A stretch of DNA of 64,000 nucleotides. Source: Adiantum capillus-veneris. Its lineage: Eukaryota; Streptophyta; Polypodiopsida; Polypodiales; Pteridaceae. Positions 25,501 through 32,350 of this stretch are shown one piece after another. The stretch lies in the NCBI GenBank assembly GCA_014529385.2, contig CM043967.1:13207501-13271500 (forward strand), written 5' to 3'. Below the pieces are notes generated by a model that was not told the origin of the DNA, searched no databases, and saw only the letters and a program-made list of their open reading frames with translations. Positions within the stretch are counted from its first letter, which is position 1. Each line of letters opens with the position of its first letter. A program made the translations under genes and the position numbers.

Positions 25501-27300
25501 TGAAAATGAGGCTCTCCCCCTCCTAAATTCAGCGCCGCTTCTTGTTGCATGAGGCAAGTGCACCAGAATGTGCCACTTGGCACATTTACAAGCATTTTCC
25601 CGTTTCGGGGTTGCCGCCTAAAAATCTCCCAACCGGTTGCCCAGTTGACTTCACGGCAGAGTAAGAAAATGTTCCCCTTGTCATTCCGGAGGTAATGACG
25701 TCAACACATTTTCAGGTCCCAAAATAGCAGTTCCCTAAATTTTAGGAGATGCTGCCATTGTATCTTTCTAGGTCATCCGACCTTCTTTGTACACTGCGAC
25801 CACATCCAGAACTGAAATGTAGCCTCTGTAGCAAAGGATTCCACTTTGGCTAGTCAATGACCCCACTTGGCTAACCATAGTCCTTGTCCAACCTTAGTGC
25901 TCTCTTGCCCTCAGGCTTCGACTCCCTCTGGACAGTTCCACACTAGTTATGCAATGCAAGGCAGTTAGATTTCCCGAGGGGTGTTTCCAAAAAGTGAAAG
26001 TAAATAGATAATAAGAAAGAAATCAACAAAAAGGATAGATAGTTGTCACACGCTGGTGACAGGGACCTTCCCAGAGACAGATATGTCCGCTTAGCACTTG
26101 ACACCTCTCGATAGTTAGCTTTGCAAGGAGACACGACATGCTGGTATGGAGAGATGACATCATGGTTTGGCTACATGGATTCAGCATGGATAGACTACCC
26201 CCCTTCCAGTATTTATTGGATGTCCCCTCTAGAACTCTTACACAGTCCAAGACCACCAGGCTCATTCGCAATGACATGACTCAGCTGGATACCAGGAGGA
26301 CTTGGATTCAGTCGACACAAGAGTTGGCCACGAAGATGGCTTTCTATAGGGAGCATCTTCTCCAGCTCACTGAGGATGTTTTGTGGTGAGGCCCAGATAC
26401 ATAGACACCCACTTATCTCACGGGATACGGTGTGCTATTTGCTAGATACGTGCATCTTCACACCAAATTCGGTGGAGACCGACAGATACATCGGAGTGTT
26501 AGCAGAGGCCAGAACATGTCCCCTTTGTCATACGAAGGCTGAGACAGAGTTGCACTATGTATGCCATTGCCCAATTTACTATAAGATACGAGGTCGTTTC
26601 ATTGCTTGTTCGGAGAGGGTTTGGACCGCTTTCCAAAGTCACGGGGTATGAGGACCAGAGATGTCTGGGATTGTTCTTGATGGAGCTACAAAGACACACA
26701 GAGAGCTTGTTGAGAGGAGAGGCTAGCCAATCTCAGAGAGGATCACAGACTTCTTCTATAGAGCGGATATTGTGCAATCGGAGGTGCAACGACCACAATA
26801 GAGCTCATACACTCCTCACACCAGAGGCACGCTGATCGACTGAGCGATTGAGCTCGGGAGATCAAGGCGCCCACGGCTCAAGAGGACTACACAACATCGG
26901 CGGAGACTACATCAGCGGATTTGGGTCACCTTGGCCCGATATGCACGACGCCCGGTCTGACTACTTACCATGGAAGAGATTGATGAGATCCGCCAGCAAC
27001 CGATGATGGACGTCCTCTAATCCCGATGAGGATTGTATATCATGCTCGCTCTTGTATTTGCCCTTGTATCACTTATGTCTCAGCCCTGTATCAGATGTTG
27101 TATGAGCAAACCCCCCCCCCCCCCCCCCCCCCCCCAATTTACCATCTAGTAGGTAGGGATTTTTGATATTTTTTTCAGCACCCCACTTTTTATCTTTTGT
27201 ACCAAGACATTGTACTAGATTCCACCATGTTGAAACTTTGTGGTCTCATAGGTCATTTTGGCCATTTGAAGACATTAATATAGCATTTCATTTCATTTCT

Positions 27301-27357
<57 letters not shown>

Positions 27358-28549
27358 CCCCCCCCCCCCCCCGATCTGTCTCCTTCATACACTGCATGTG
27401 GGAACTTCCCAGAGACAAATATGCACGCCTTGCACTTGAGTCCTCTCGACAATTAGCCATGCAGGGAGATACAGCTTGCTGGTATGGGGAGATGACATCA
27501 TGGTTTCAAGCGCATGGGTTCAGCATAGACAGATTGCCTCCCTTCCAGTACTCACTGGATGCGCCCTCTTTGACTCTTACACAGTCCGAGACCACCAGGC
27601 TCATTCGCCAAGACTTGACTCAGTTAGACACCAAGAGGACATGGATACAGCCAGCACAGGAGCTGGGCACGAAGATGGCTTTCTACAGAGAGCATCTCCT
27701 CCAGCTTATGGAGGATGGTTTTGTGACGAGGCCCAAATACATGGACACCCACTTGTCTCATGGGATACGATGTGCTATTGGCCAGATACGCACATCTTCA
27801 CACCAGCTGCGGATCGAGCCTGGGAGATACAGCGGAGTACCAGTAGAGGCCAGGACATGCCCCCTGTGTGACATCGAGCCTGAGACAGAGTTGCACTACA
27901 CACGCCACTGCCCGGTCTACTACGAGATACGAGGCCGCTTCCATTGCTTGTTCAGAGAGGGCTTTGGACCATTCTCTAGAGTCATGCGGTACGAGGATCA
28001 GAGATGCCTGGGTTTGTTTTTGCTCAAGCTGCACAGACACAGAGAGAGCCTGATGAGAGGAGAGACTAACCAGTCTCAGAGACAAATCACAGACTTCTTT
28101 AGAGCTGCCACTGGACACCCAGAGGAGTTACTACCACAACAGAGCTCGTCGCCTTACACCAGAGGCACACTGATCGACCGAGCGACTGAGCTGGGGAGAT
28201 CCAGACGCCCACGACTGCGGAGGACTACACAACATCGACGGATGCTGCATCAGAGGATTCGGATCACTTTGGCTCGACGTGCACGACGCCCGGTCAGACT
28301 ACTGACCATGCAGGAGATTGATGAGATCCGCCAGCGACCGATGCTGGATCTCCTTGTGATCTAGCTATCCCAGCTAGCTGTTTAGCTGCTTAGTTCACAC
28401 CTAGCAGTTTAGGATTCTACAGTATTTTATTGTCATTTTGTCATCTTGTTACTCTTACTTTGTATCAGATCCACCACATTGTAACTTTCTGGTCTCATAG
28501 GTCACTTTGGTCTTTTGAAGACGTTAATATAAACATTTCATTTTCATAA

Positions 28550-28638
<89 letters not shown>

Positions 28639-29525
28639 GACGGATTACAGACTTCTTCAGAGCAGACACGGGACATCCGCAAGAGCCACTCCCACAGCAG
28701 AGCTCCCCCCGTCTCACACCAGAGGCACACTGATTGACCGAGCGATTGAACTGGGGAAATCCAGGCACCCACGACTGTGCAGGACTACACAGCATCAACG
28801 GAGGCTACGTCAAAAGATTCAGAGCACGCTGGCCAGGCATGCACGACACCCGGTCAGACTACTAACCATGGAGGAAATTGATGAGATTCGCCAACAACCG
28901 ATGCTAGATCTTTTGTGATTCAGCTATCCAAACTAGCTGCCCTTTTTTGCTTAGTTTTCGGCTTAGCTCACATCGACCAATCTAAAATCCCATAATATAT
29001 ATCTTTGTTTTGTACTGTTGTTAGGTTGTTTTGTTACTCTGACTTTGTATTAGATCCACCACCTTGTAACTTTCTGGTCTCATAGGTCACTATGGCCTTT
29101 TGAAGACGTTAATATAACATTTCATTTCATTTCATTTCATTTCTCTCTAGTAGATCTATTACTGTGTCTCTGGCATGTATGAAGTGCTCTGCTAGTAGTC
29201 CGTCATGCTCCTGTGATCTCCTTGTATTCAGCTTGTCGATGGCTTTCTTTCCATTTTTGTGGCCAACAGTCCCCAGCCATTGGATGCAGATGTGGAGGGT
29301 TCTGCCACAAAAATTGGCTTCTATGAGCAAAGTTCTCCCTGCTGGTTGCTGTATCTGGCAGATCTTGAGTATAAAAGCTGCATTTCTGTTTCAGTGTCCT
29401 AAGTTTTGTATACCTGTATTGATTATTCCCTACTACTCTCAAATTGCTAATTTCTCTGTCCAGCAGTATTTGATCGTCTAGAAGTGATATCATGTGCATA
29501 ATAGCAGCATGATCGCGCCTTTTTT

Positions 29526-29556
<31 letters not shown>

Positions 29557-32328
29557 GATATATGTGCAACTATACCAAACCCTTCAACTGTAACTATTTT
29601 GGGCTTGGCGCAGAATTAAGAGTTAATCATATTGCCACAATCCACAAATAGCTAATAGAACTTTTAGTTCCGACTTATCTCACTGGTTCACATTGCGGTT
29701 ATCAATCAGGGATCTGTAGATCCTAGACAGGTGCAAAGTATTGAAAGAGAGTGCCACACTATGCAAAACAACATTATCTGCTTAAAATATCAAACATTGC
29801 CTTTAGTGTGGAGTGTAATTGTCCGAACTCACAATCATTGCAGTCCTTCCTTTAATTTTATAATCATAAATGATATCTTAACAATTGGAGTACCTGATTG
29901 GTGCTTATGAGATAGAGATGGAAGACAGTAAGACCACCAACAAACCAGACAGCAATGAATGTATATATAATCAAAACCATTGAGGCTGGAGCTTCTGCTA
30001 TGGCTTGCCAGACAGTGCGAGGTCTCTTCGAATGCTCATCTCCATCCATTACAAATTTTATGTGCAGTGCTGACATTGCAAACACATACATACAGAGCAC
30101 CGTCGCTGATGCAACAAAGATGAAGAAGAAGCGATAGTTTCGCTGCACACGGAGACAAAAACATATTACCTATCCCTTGAAGGCTTTGTGTCTTAAACCG
30201 GAAAAAAAATTGGGCATTGACTTTCATAAGATGTCAGAGAACTATACATATATCAAAACTGGCTTAGAAACATGTGCGTCCTTTAAGTGTAACACAGTAA
30301 TCAGAGAGTCAAAATGTGTCGACTAAAGTGATTAGAATATTCTGCACACATAGTCGTATGACACATAAAGTCAAGGTTCTTCTTAGGCATGCACACAAAA
30401 AGGTGGTTGGATGCTTATGCTTCTGCAAAAAACTACAGCATACCTGGCCAATGCATTGTCCAACCCATGGACAGTGATGATCGAACCTCTCAACACAATT
30501 ATTACAAATAGAGCAATGTGAGCAACGAGGAGGGCGATACAGCATGCAAGTATCACAGTACTTCACTTTGACAGTAACCCCATTCACGATGACATCCTTG
30601 GTTCTGGGCAACCGCCACCGTGGTGTCTGCCCTCCAGACCAATCTGCGGGAGATGCTGATGAATCATAATCTTCTGGCTCCGGCGGGTGTGCACTACGTG
30701 GTATGATGCCAGGGTCTCTACTTGAAGTGAGCAAGAGAACCACAAGAACCTGATAACCATGACTAAAAAGTCAAAATCGTAAACAAAGCAAAAACCCAAA
30801 AAAAAAAGGTTCTGGGCCCACAGACATTCTACAGTCAAGAAGATAAATTATCAACACCTTGTAAAACGAAAGAAAAATTCTAGAGGTAAAGCAGTGAAGG
30901 CTATAGCATTCGATGGGCTTAGCTACTTCTCTGACAACCAATGCTTATGTTGGCACATGCAAGAAAGCAGCCCATTCCCATTGATCAAAATAAACTTTTA
31001 CACTATACAGGCTTCCACCAATACCAAGGCCTCATTAGCCAGCACTGAAATCCTGCTCATTGCAACATAATTTGCCCTATCAATACAGCAGTTCAAGTGA
31101 AGCAACAGAAGACCCTGTCTTCCAATAAAGCACATGTAACAAGATTACCTTGTTCCTAAATGTTTGACTTGCTCCCTATCTTTCATTCTTGTCCCAATCA
31201 AATTCTTCCACCAGTCATATAACACTGATTAGAGCACACTATAGTCCAGATCAGAAATGCTTACATGCCACCTTTCACATACAGTACCTTGTTTAAGACC
31301 TGGTCAAGGACTGCAACAGTGCAGGGTTTCTGTGGACACAGTAATAGGTACCGTATCATGTATGGCCATCTCTAAAAACCAATGCTGCATTTCACTTCCT
31401 TATCCTTGCTTAAGCATGCGGCAAGACAAAACCACTTTGCAACCCAACCTGGCAGCATACTTCATAACTCCATTCTTTCAGCATCTCATTTTTTCATTGA
31501 TAGATCCACTTCCTCCAGGAGCGGAGCACATACAATCAGTAGAAACCTTAGAATTCCCTTCAGGATTTCATACTGGAGCAGGGGACACATGTTCCGAAAC
31601 AGACAAAAACACCCAGAAAACATTTGAAATCAGCAGTAAACTTTAGGATCTCCCCCCCCCCCCCCCCCCCAAAACCGAGAAACTAGGAAAAGGGGGAAAA
31701 AAAAAGGCACACAATATGAGGTTCAAGGTACAAAACTTAATTAAGTGCGTGCATTATACACCTTCTATTCTATTATCAAGGTGTGTGAGCCTTCGCAATT
31801 GGCTCTATATGCTCAACTGCAAGATTTACGACAATATCTAAATTGAGATCAGATGTCTTCCAAAAATCTCACCAATGTCTTAAACCAAACAGCAAAATCA
31901 TGAGTAATGAGATCAAACGACAAGCCCTTATCATTTGTTAGAAAAAAAAGAGGGCCCAACTTTAATTTCATTGTTCATTTTACGTCGTAAATCCTGAGAA
32001 TACATTACCCATTGAAATCAAATATACCCTCATGTCTGCATATAAGCGAGAGAAAAGCCTGGAAATCCCCCTAAAGCCTTTACCATTCTCTACAAAACCT
32101 TTTTCAGTTCACAGGAAACCAGTGACTAGCCAAAAAACTTACATGTATTGTAAGAGCCACAGTCACCACCATAATAGCAATCCCGCTATTGTAGTTTGAA
32201 AACCTATGTAGAAGATGTTTCCCAACAAATATGCAGAATATCACCACTGGCACGATAATCAGAGAGATCGTCAGAAACAAGGACTTAACATCTGGTCCAA
32301 AAATAAGCCTTCCAGCAAATAAAAACTT
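2884..32328 (-). CDS. DHHC-type protein S-acyltransferase (split gene, exons 2-5 visible)
   Basis: The enzyme transfers palmitate or related acyl chains from acyl-CoA to cysteines of target proteins, through an acyl-enzyme on the DHHC cysteine; it is a polytopic membrane protein of the endomembranes or plasma membrane. Four exons (32328-32143, 30749-30444, 30142-29894, 3387-2884) join in phase 0 at GT/AG borders to give 414 residues. Visible are TM1 (about residues 16-36), TM2 (49-70, across the exon 2/3 junction), the cysteine-rich domain with DHHC at 152-155, TM3 (168-190), TM4 (217-242), and TTYE at 248-251, the family TTxE motif. The C-terminal tail is serine- and charge-rich. Sequence resembles the plant PAT group around Arabidopsis PAT05-PAT09, recalled from knowledge, not searched. 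Exon 1, with the start codon, is not visible. Introns are 1,393 bp (intron 2), 301 bp (intron 3) and 26,506 bp (intron 4). No internal stop or frameshift is seen, so the gene is probably functional. Confidence 0.93.
3388..4000. other. Intron sequence without recognised element
   Basis: The acceptor-proximal part of intron 4. A weak open frame on the plus strand (about 3858-4073, [18 protein letters not shown]) does not match a family I know. A GT-rich stretch lies around 3606-3660. Confidence 0.4.
4001..4517 (+). mobile_element. Gypsy-type LTR (solo or 5' remnant)
   Basis: Starts TGTCACGAAGTGATGACGTGG and ends CTTGGAGTGTCCAAGCATGTAACA, like the LTRs of Gypsy-1 and Gypsy-2, with the shared ACCGAAAGGG motif at about 4342. 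It is followed by GTGGTA, a decayed start of a tRNA-Met primer site, so it is probably a 5' LTR whose internal part is lost. No matching 5-bp duplication was found. The middle differs strongly from the other gypsy LTRs, so it is a related subfamily. Confidence 0.7.
4404..4439. repeat. (CT)n microsatellite
   Basis: 36 bases of pure CT inside the gypsy LTR, between the conserved R-like motif and the LTR end. Confidence 0.95.
4518..5565. other. Intron stretch without recognised gene
   Basis: About 1 kb with no coding signal. It contains a telomere-like AACCCTAACCCTAAAACCC run near 4951 and a two-copy imperfect repeat at about 5175-5280 (TAGCCAA.GCCTAT followed by TCATTGGATC, period about 63). 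Confidence 0.4.
5566..6702 (+). mobile_element. LTR of family X, copy X1
   Basis: Runs from TGTCACGTGCAC to CACCTTACA and is followed at once by a tRNA-Met primer-binding site, so it is a 5' LTR read rightward. Three further copies of the family are in the window (42747-43893 minus, 54095-55235 minus, 59302-60201 plus). The centre is built from repeats of CAGATCAGCC and AGCGTTTT words (about 5990-6330). The internal coding part after the leader is not recognisable, so I cannot assign the family to copia or gypsy. Confidence 0.8.
6704..6715 (+). other. Primer-binding site for initiator tRNA-Met
   Basis: TGGTATCAGAGC two bases after the end of LTR X1. This is the standard 12-base complement of the plant initiator tRNA-Met 3' end, used to prime minus-strand cDNA. 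Confidence 0.9.
6716..7056 (+). pseudogene. Leader and degraded internal remnant after LTR X1
   Basis: The leader through GGAAAGAACCACAA is shared with copies X2 and X3; after that the three copies diverge. Here short broken frames follow (about 6752-6894 and 6895-7050), suggestive of a decayed gag, but no diagnostic motif (zinc knuckle, protease) survives. Identity is not proven. Confidence 0.35.
7271..7480. repeat. Four-copy tandem repeat, 52-54 bp
   Basis: Units begin AACCTCGG (AACCTCCA in the last) at 7271, 7323, 7377 and 7429, and share CGACGCAGG..GATGCCTGG.GAGCG and TTGTTGTATG. The first three are close and the fourth more diverged. Non-coding. Confidence 0.85.
7790..7877. repeat. Three tandem hairpin units, 34-bp period
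   Basis: AAAGGAGAAGCCAACTCCTT (one base different in the first copy) occurs at 7790, 7824 and 7858. Each unit is self-complementary: AAGGAG and CTCCTT pair around a 7-base loop, so RNA of either strand could form three stem-loops in a row. Confidence 0.85.
7998..8685 (+). mobile_element. 5' LTR of Gypsy-4
   Basis: Starts TGTCACAAACTGC after a purine tract and ends TCTTGTGACA before the gag leader. It carries the shared gypsy motif (AAACACCGAAAGGGGCGGCA, about 8518) and three TGACGTGG modules (8212, 8260, 8304), two of them followed by CTGTACG. It may also have served as the 3' LTR of the element to its left. No initiator-tRNA-Met site follows, so priming would differ from Gypsy-1 and Gypsy-2, or the site is lost. 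Confidence 0.7.
8686..8788 (+). repeat. Gypsy-4 leader with AAGAACC/CAAGAACT repeats
   Basis: The leader between LTR and gag is a run of 8-10-base words such as CTCAAGAA and CAAGAACCCA. The same repeat is in the minus-strand leader of Gypsy-3 (about 53690-53760), so it is a family trait. Confidence 0.75.
8789..9865 (+). pseudogene. Gypsy-4 gag (one nonsense codon, 3' deletion)
   Basis: The capsid polyprotein of a Ty3/gypsy element. The start is the ATG at 8789 ([10 protein letters not shown]), matched in Gypsy-3. A TAA at 8948 breaks the frame; the same frame then runs to 9865. Residues from about 54 to 175 are a long charged helix made of [11 protein letters not shown]-like units, probably a coiled coil or single alpha helix, followed by the retrotransposon gag fold ([16 protein letters not shown], then [17 protein letters not shown]). 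After DDERKE the sequence jumps to the zinc-knuckle remnant, so about 100 codons are deleted compared with Gypsy-3. The element is cut short by Gypsy-5 at 10191. Confidence 0.85.
9842..10190 (+). pseudogene. Gypsy-4 zinc-knuckle remnant and aspartic protease
   Basis: In a different frame from gag, the sequence reads a knuckle remnant ([13 protein letters not shown]), a serine/threonine-rich linker, and a retropepsin-like domain with [13 protein letters not shown], where D-P-G-S takes the place of the usual D-S/T-G active site. Gypsy-3 has the same D-P-G-S (minus strand, near 45395), so the change is a family feature, not a private mutation. The domain stops at VLL (10190) where the LTR of Gypsy-5 begins. 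Confidence 0.8.
10192..10642 (+). mobile_element. Partial LTR of Gypsy-5
   Basis: Starts TGTCACATACTGATGACGTGG inside the Gypsy-4 protease. It contains several ACGTGGC/CACGTG boxes and a long (GA)n tract. Near 10642 it changes without a break into gag sequence at CTACAGAGATCCGAG, so a deletion removed the LTR end, primer site and most of gag. The LTR body differs from that of Gypsy-1 and Gypsy-2. Confidence 0.75.
10430..10498. repeat. (GA)n microsatellite
   Basis: 69 bases of GA repeat inside the Gypsy-5 LTR. It produces a meaningless Arg-Glu open frame. Confidence 0.97.
10643..13855 (+). pseudogene. Gypsy-5 gag-pol, internally deleted
   Basis: Same family as Gypsy-1 and Gypsy-2. In order: gag C-terminus, CCHC knuckle ([14 protein letters not shown], about 10888), protease with [12 protein letters not shown] (about 11131), a junction at about 11557 where the protease tail is fused to the reverse transcriptase at [11 protein letters not shown] (about 550 bp lost compared with Gypsy-2), the RT catalytic FFDD (about 11610), RNase H (about 12040-12390), integrase zinc site H-H-C-C (about 12590-12720), integrase core (about 12790-13200) and the start of a chromodomain (VKFKNYP, about 13752). 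A stop at 11320-11322, stops or shifts near 11773 and 13020, and other changes break the frame. The 3' LTR is missing: the element ends against LINE-A at about 13855. Confidence 0.88.
13856..14897 (+). pseudogene. LINE-A: endonuclease part of ORF2
   Basis: Matches the LINE-B endonuclease from [12 protein letters not shown] onward: YIAICYFPP, the decayed counterpart of [24 protein letters not shown] and VDHALLS. The S-D-Y and D-H catalytic elements of the APE-type nuclease are still readable, and the histidine of D-H is kept here while LINE-B has tyrosine. Frameshifts and stops break it. The 5' part is lost at the junction with Gypsy-5. The element is cut at 14897 by a solo LTR. Confidence 0.8.
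14903..16604 (+). mobile_element. Solo LTR, 1.7 kb, TSD ACTCC
   Basis: Starts TGTCACACCC and ends GGTTTCA, flanked on both sides by ACTCC (14898-14902 and 16605-16609), with LINE-A resuming afterwards. It carries the shared gypsy motif at about 16403 (AAATACTGAAAGGGGCGCCA), some 180 bases before the end, as in other gypsy LTRs. No internal genes. A second copy lies inverted at 24586-26061. Open frames within it (15431-15790, 16036-16338) show no known domain. Confidence 0.85.
16605..17235 (+). pseudogene. LINE-A: reverse transcriptase, N-terminal part
   Basis: [23 protein letters not shown], then the [15 protein letters not shown] and [17 protein letters not shown] stretches, and [11 protein letters not shown] of the LINE RT fold, each matched by LINE-B at 42090-42540. 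Several stops are present (for example at 16895 and 17026). Cut at 17235 by Gypsy-1; its last five bases, GAGTG, are duplicated after that element. Confidence 0.82.
17236..17772 (+). repeat. Gypsy-1 5' LTR
   Basis: 537 bp. Contains AAACCCTAA boxes near its start, a (GA)n tract at about 17435, the shared ACCGAAAGGGGCGCCA motif (about 17618), and the end CTTGGAGTGTCCAAGTTTGT. It is shorter than the 3' LTR because one AAACCCTAA unit and part of an A/T run are absent. Confidence 0.93.
17774..17785 (+). other. Gypsy-1 primer-binding site
   Basis: TGGTATCAGAGC, one base after the 5' LTR; complement of the initiator tRNA-Met 3' end. Confidence 0.92.
17844..22579 (+). pseudogene. Gypsy-1 gag-pol, multiply broken
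   Basis: Starts at ATG 17844 as in Gypsy-2. A TAG at 17946 breaks gag within the first 40 codons. The serine-rich block (about 18330-18380), capsid region, and a knuckle that has lost its frame (about 19280-19330) follow. The protease is deleted in part (DGGA motif gone). RT runs from about 19980, with stops near 20216 and 20247, then [18 protein letters not shown] and catalytic FFDD (about 20432); RNase H at about 20860-21200; the integrase zinc site follows a stop at 21373. The integrase core has lost about 120 bases near 21670, between the first and second catalytic aspartates. The chromodomain ([19 protein letters not shown]) ends at about 22579. Confidence 0.87.
22580..23184 (+). other. 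Gypsy-1 3' untranslated region
   Basis: About 600 non-coding bases between pol and the 3' LTR, also present in Gypsy-2 (51863-52462). It holds a short run of TGTGATGTCC-like units (about 22995-23043) and ends with the purine tract 23173-23184. Confidence 0.75.
23185..23746 (+). repeat. Gypsy-1 3' LTR
   Basis: 562 bp with the same ends as the 5' LTR. Four AAACCCTAA-type boxes lie within its first 110 bases. Confidence 0.93.
23747..24585 (+). pseudogene. LINE-A: reverse transcriptase, C-terminal part
   Basis: Resumes after the GAGTG duplication with an intact-looking [10 protein letters not shown]-type segment, [24 protein letters not shown], and the catalytic strand [11 protein letters not shown] (about 23975), where the usual YADD reads YDDD. 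Then the [16 protein letters not shown] stretch and [12 protein letters not shown] (about 24342). Frameshifts are present. A run of C residues (about 24521) ends one frame. Cut at 24585 by an inverted LTR. Confidence 0.82.
24586..26061 (-). mobile_element. Solo LTR, inverted copy of the 14903 family
   Basis: The plus strand starts TGAAACCGGCC and ends CTGGTGACA: the reverse of an LTR running TGTCAC to GGTTTCA. It carries the reversed shared motif (GGCGCCCCTTTCGGTATTTC at about 24769) and long matches to 14903-16604, for example around CCCAAAATAGCAGTTCCCTA (25717). LINE-A continues on each side. The flanks (GGAAC before, GGGAC after) would fit a mutated duplication, but this is not clear. About 230 bp shorter than its relative. 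Confidence 0.75.
26062..27303 (+). pseudogene. LINE-A: ORF2 C-terminus, zinc knuckle and 3' tail
   Basis: Continues with the [11 protein letters not shown] segment (about 26336) and a C-terminal zinc motif, [20 protein letters not shown] (C-x2-C...H...C, about 26508-26570), as in LINE-C. The end carries the family tail: GGTCTCATAGGTCATTTTGG, then TTGAAGACATTAATAT and TTTCATTTCATTTC. A run of 25 C (27111-27135) interrupts the 3' UTR. Broken by stops and shifts. Confidence 0.8.
27111..27135. repeat. Homopolymer run C25
   Basis: 25 consecutive C in the 3' UTR of LINE-A. Length is uncertain in any assembly. Confidence 0.9.
27304..27372. repeat. (CT)n followed by poly-C
   Basis: About 48 bases of CT and then a C-rich run. 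It separates the 3' tail of LINE-A from the 5'-truncated start of LINE-C. Confidence 0.95.
27373..28550 (+). mobile_element. LINE-C, 5'-truncated copy
   Basis: Starts within the ORF2 C-terminal region and ends with the family tail (GGTCTCATAGGTCACTTTGG, TTGAAGACGTTAATAT, TTTCATTTTC). It is bounded by (CT)n tracts on both sides, 27304-27353 and 28551-28634. Better preserved than LINE-A. Confidence 0.85.
27396..28364 (+). pseudogene. LINE-C ORF2 C-terminal domain with zinc knuckle
   Basis: A single open frame of 322 codons, truncated at the 5' side, so it is a fragment of a longer protein. The middle part carries [20 protein letters not shown] followed by [11 protein letters not shown]: a C-x2-C-x7-H-type zinc motif as found at the C-terminus of many plant LINE ORF2 proteins. 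The last third is rich in arginine ([13 protein letters not shown]) and may bind nucleic acid. The frame is open to TAG at 28362-28364, which suggests a fairly recent insertion. No start codon of its own should be inferred. Confidence 0.8.
28551..28634. repeat. (CT)n microsatellite
   Basis: 84 bases of CT between the tail of LINE-C and the start of LINE-D. Confidence 0.97.
28635..29147 (+). mobile_element. LINE-D, short 5'-truncated copy
   Basis: Begins within the last 100 codons of ORF2 (ITDFFRAD..., [11 protein letters not shown]) and ends at 28919 with TGA, then the 3' UTR and the tail with four TTTCA units (29117-29143). It follows the (CT)n tract directly, and TTCTCTCTAG follows its tail. 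Confidence 0.85.
29148..29266 (-). pseudogene. LINE-G, minus-strand RT fragment
   Basis: The minus strand reads [19 protein letters not shown] and then [16 protein letters not shown], the conserved start of the LINE RT region (compare 16741-16850 and 42090-42190). It is short, abuts the tail of LINE-D, and is opposite in orientation. Confidence 0.7.
29267..29893. other. Donor-side part of PAT intron 4
   Basis: Unremarkable AT-rich intron sequence running to the donor at 29893, with a T16/G22 homopolymer pair at 29520-29557. No coding signal. Confidence 0.5.
29520..29557. repeat. Homopolymer pair T16-G22
   Basis: 16 T followed by 22 G. On the PAT sense strand this is C22 then A16. Confidence 0.9.
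29894..30142 (-). CDS. PAT exon 4 (TM3 and TM4)
   Basis: 83 codons. The acceptor is GTGCAG at 30148-30143 and the donor CAG/GTACTC at 29894/29893. Begins RNYRFFFIF, the segment that follows the DHHC domain in the family, and holds two hydrophobic helices (about [19 protein letters not shown] and [18 protein letters not shown]) separated by a polar loop, ending HLYLISTNQ. Its last codon joins TTYE of exon 5 in phase 0. Confidence 0.95.
30143..30443 (-). other. PAT intron 3 (301 bp)
   Basis: Ordinary GT..AG intron: donor GTATGC, acceptor GTGCAG. No element seen. Confidence 0.9.
30444..30749 (-). CDS. PAT exon 3 (DHHC cysteine-rich domain)
   Basis: 102 codons. The acceptor is ATCAG at 30754-30750 and the donor CAG/GTATGC at 30444/30443. 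Starts with the end of TM2 ([10 protein letters not shown]), then the RDPGIIPR motif that follows TM2 in DHHC enzymes, a variable linker, and the zinc-binding core: [31 protein letters not shown] and GQCIG. The catalytic DHHC lies at 30482-30471. All expected cysteines and histidines are present, which supports an active enzyme. Confidence 0.96.
30750..32142 (-). other. PAT intron 2 (1,393 bp)
   Basis: Donor GTAAGT at 32142, acceptor ATCAG before exon 3. It contains a run of 19 C on the plus strand (31652-31670). No transposon coding sequence or LTR end is visible, so it seems free of the large insertions found in intron 4. Confidence 0.88.
32143..32328 (-). CDS. PAT exon 2 (TM1, start of TM2)
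   Basis: 62 codons. The acceptor is TTTGCAG at 32335-32329 and the donor ACAATACAT/GTAAGT. Reads [13 protein letters not shown], the conserved segment just before TM1 in plant PATs, TM1 ([17 protein letters not shown]), a short loop and the start of TM2. No ATG lies in frame in this exon upstream of the domain, so the start codon must be in an exon further upstream. A GTG 15 bases before the exon would give a false start. Confidence 0.93.
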
Positions 32329-32348
32329 CTGCAAAACCGACACAATAA

Positions 32349-32350
<2 letters not shown>

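Larger units (their letters stand above)
3388..29893 (-). other. PAT intron 4, 26.5 kb, packed with retrotransposons
   Basis: The donor is CAG/GTACTC at 29894/29893 and the acceptor CTGCAG/ACG at 3388/3387. The flanking codons (STNQ and TTYE) are adjacent in family members, so nothing coding is missing between them. The intron holds LTR X1, Gypsy-4, Gypsy-5, LINE-A with three LTR insertions, and LINE-C, D and G. Most elements lie antisense to the gene. Sequence without recognised elements is limited to about 3388-4000, 4518-5565 and 29270-29893. Confidence 0.9.

Noticed and set aside
24586-26061. Host gene fragments in frames at 24817-25074 and 25297-25479
   Set aside because: These fall in the inverted solo LTR and match its relative at 14903-16604 in reverse.
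32104-32343. Start codon of the acyltransferase at 32343
   Set aside because: The codon is GTG and lies before the acceptor TTTGCAG; family members have an N-terminal part from an earlier exon.
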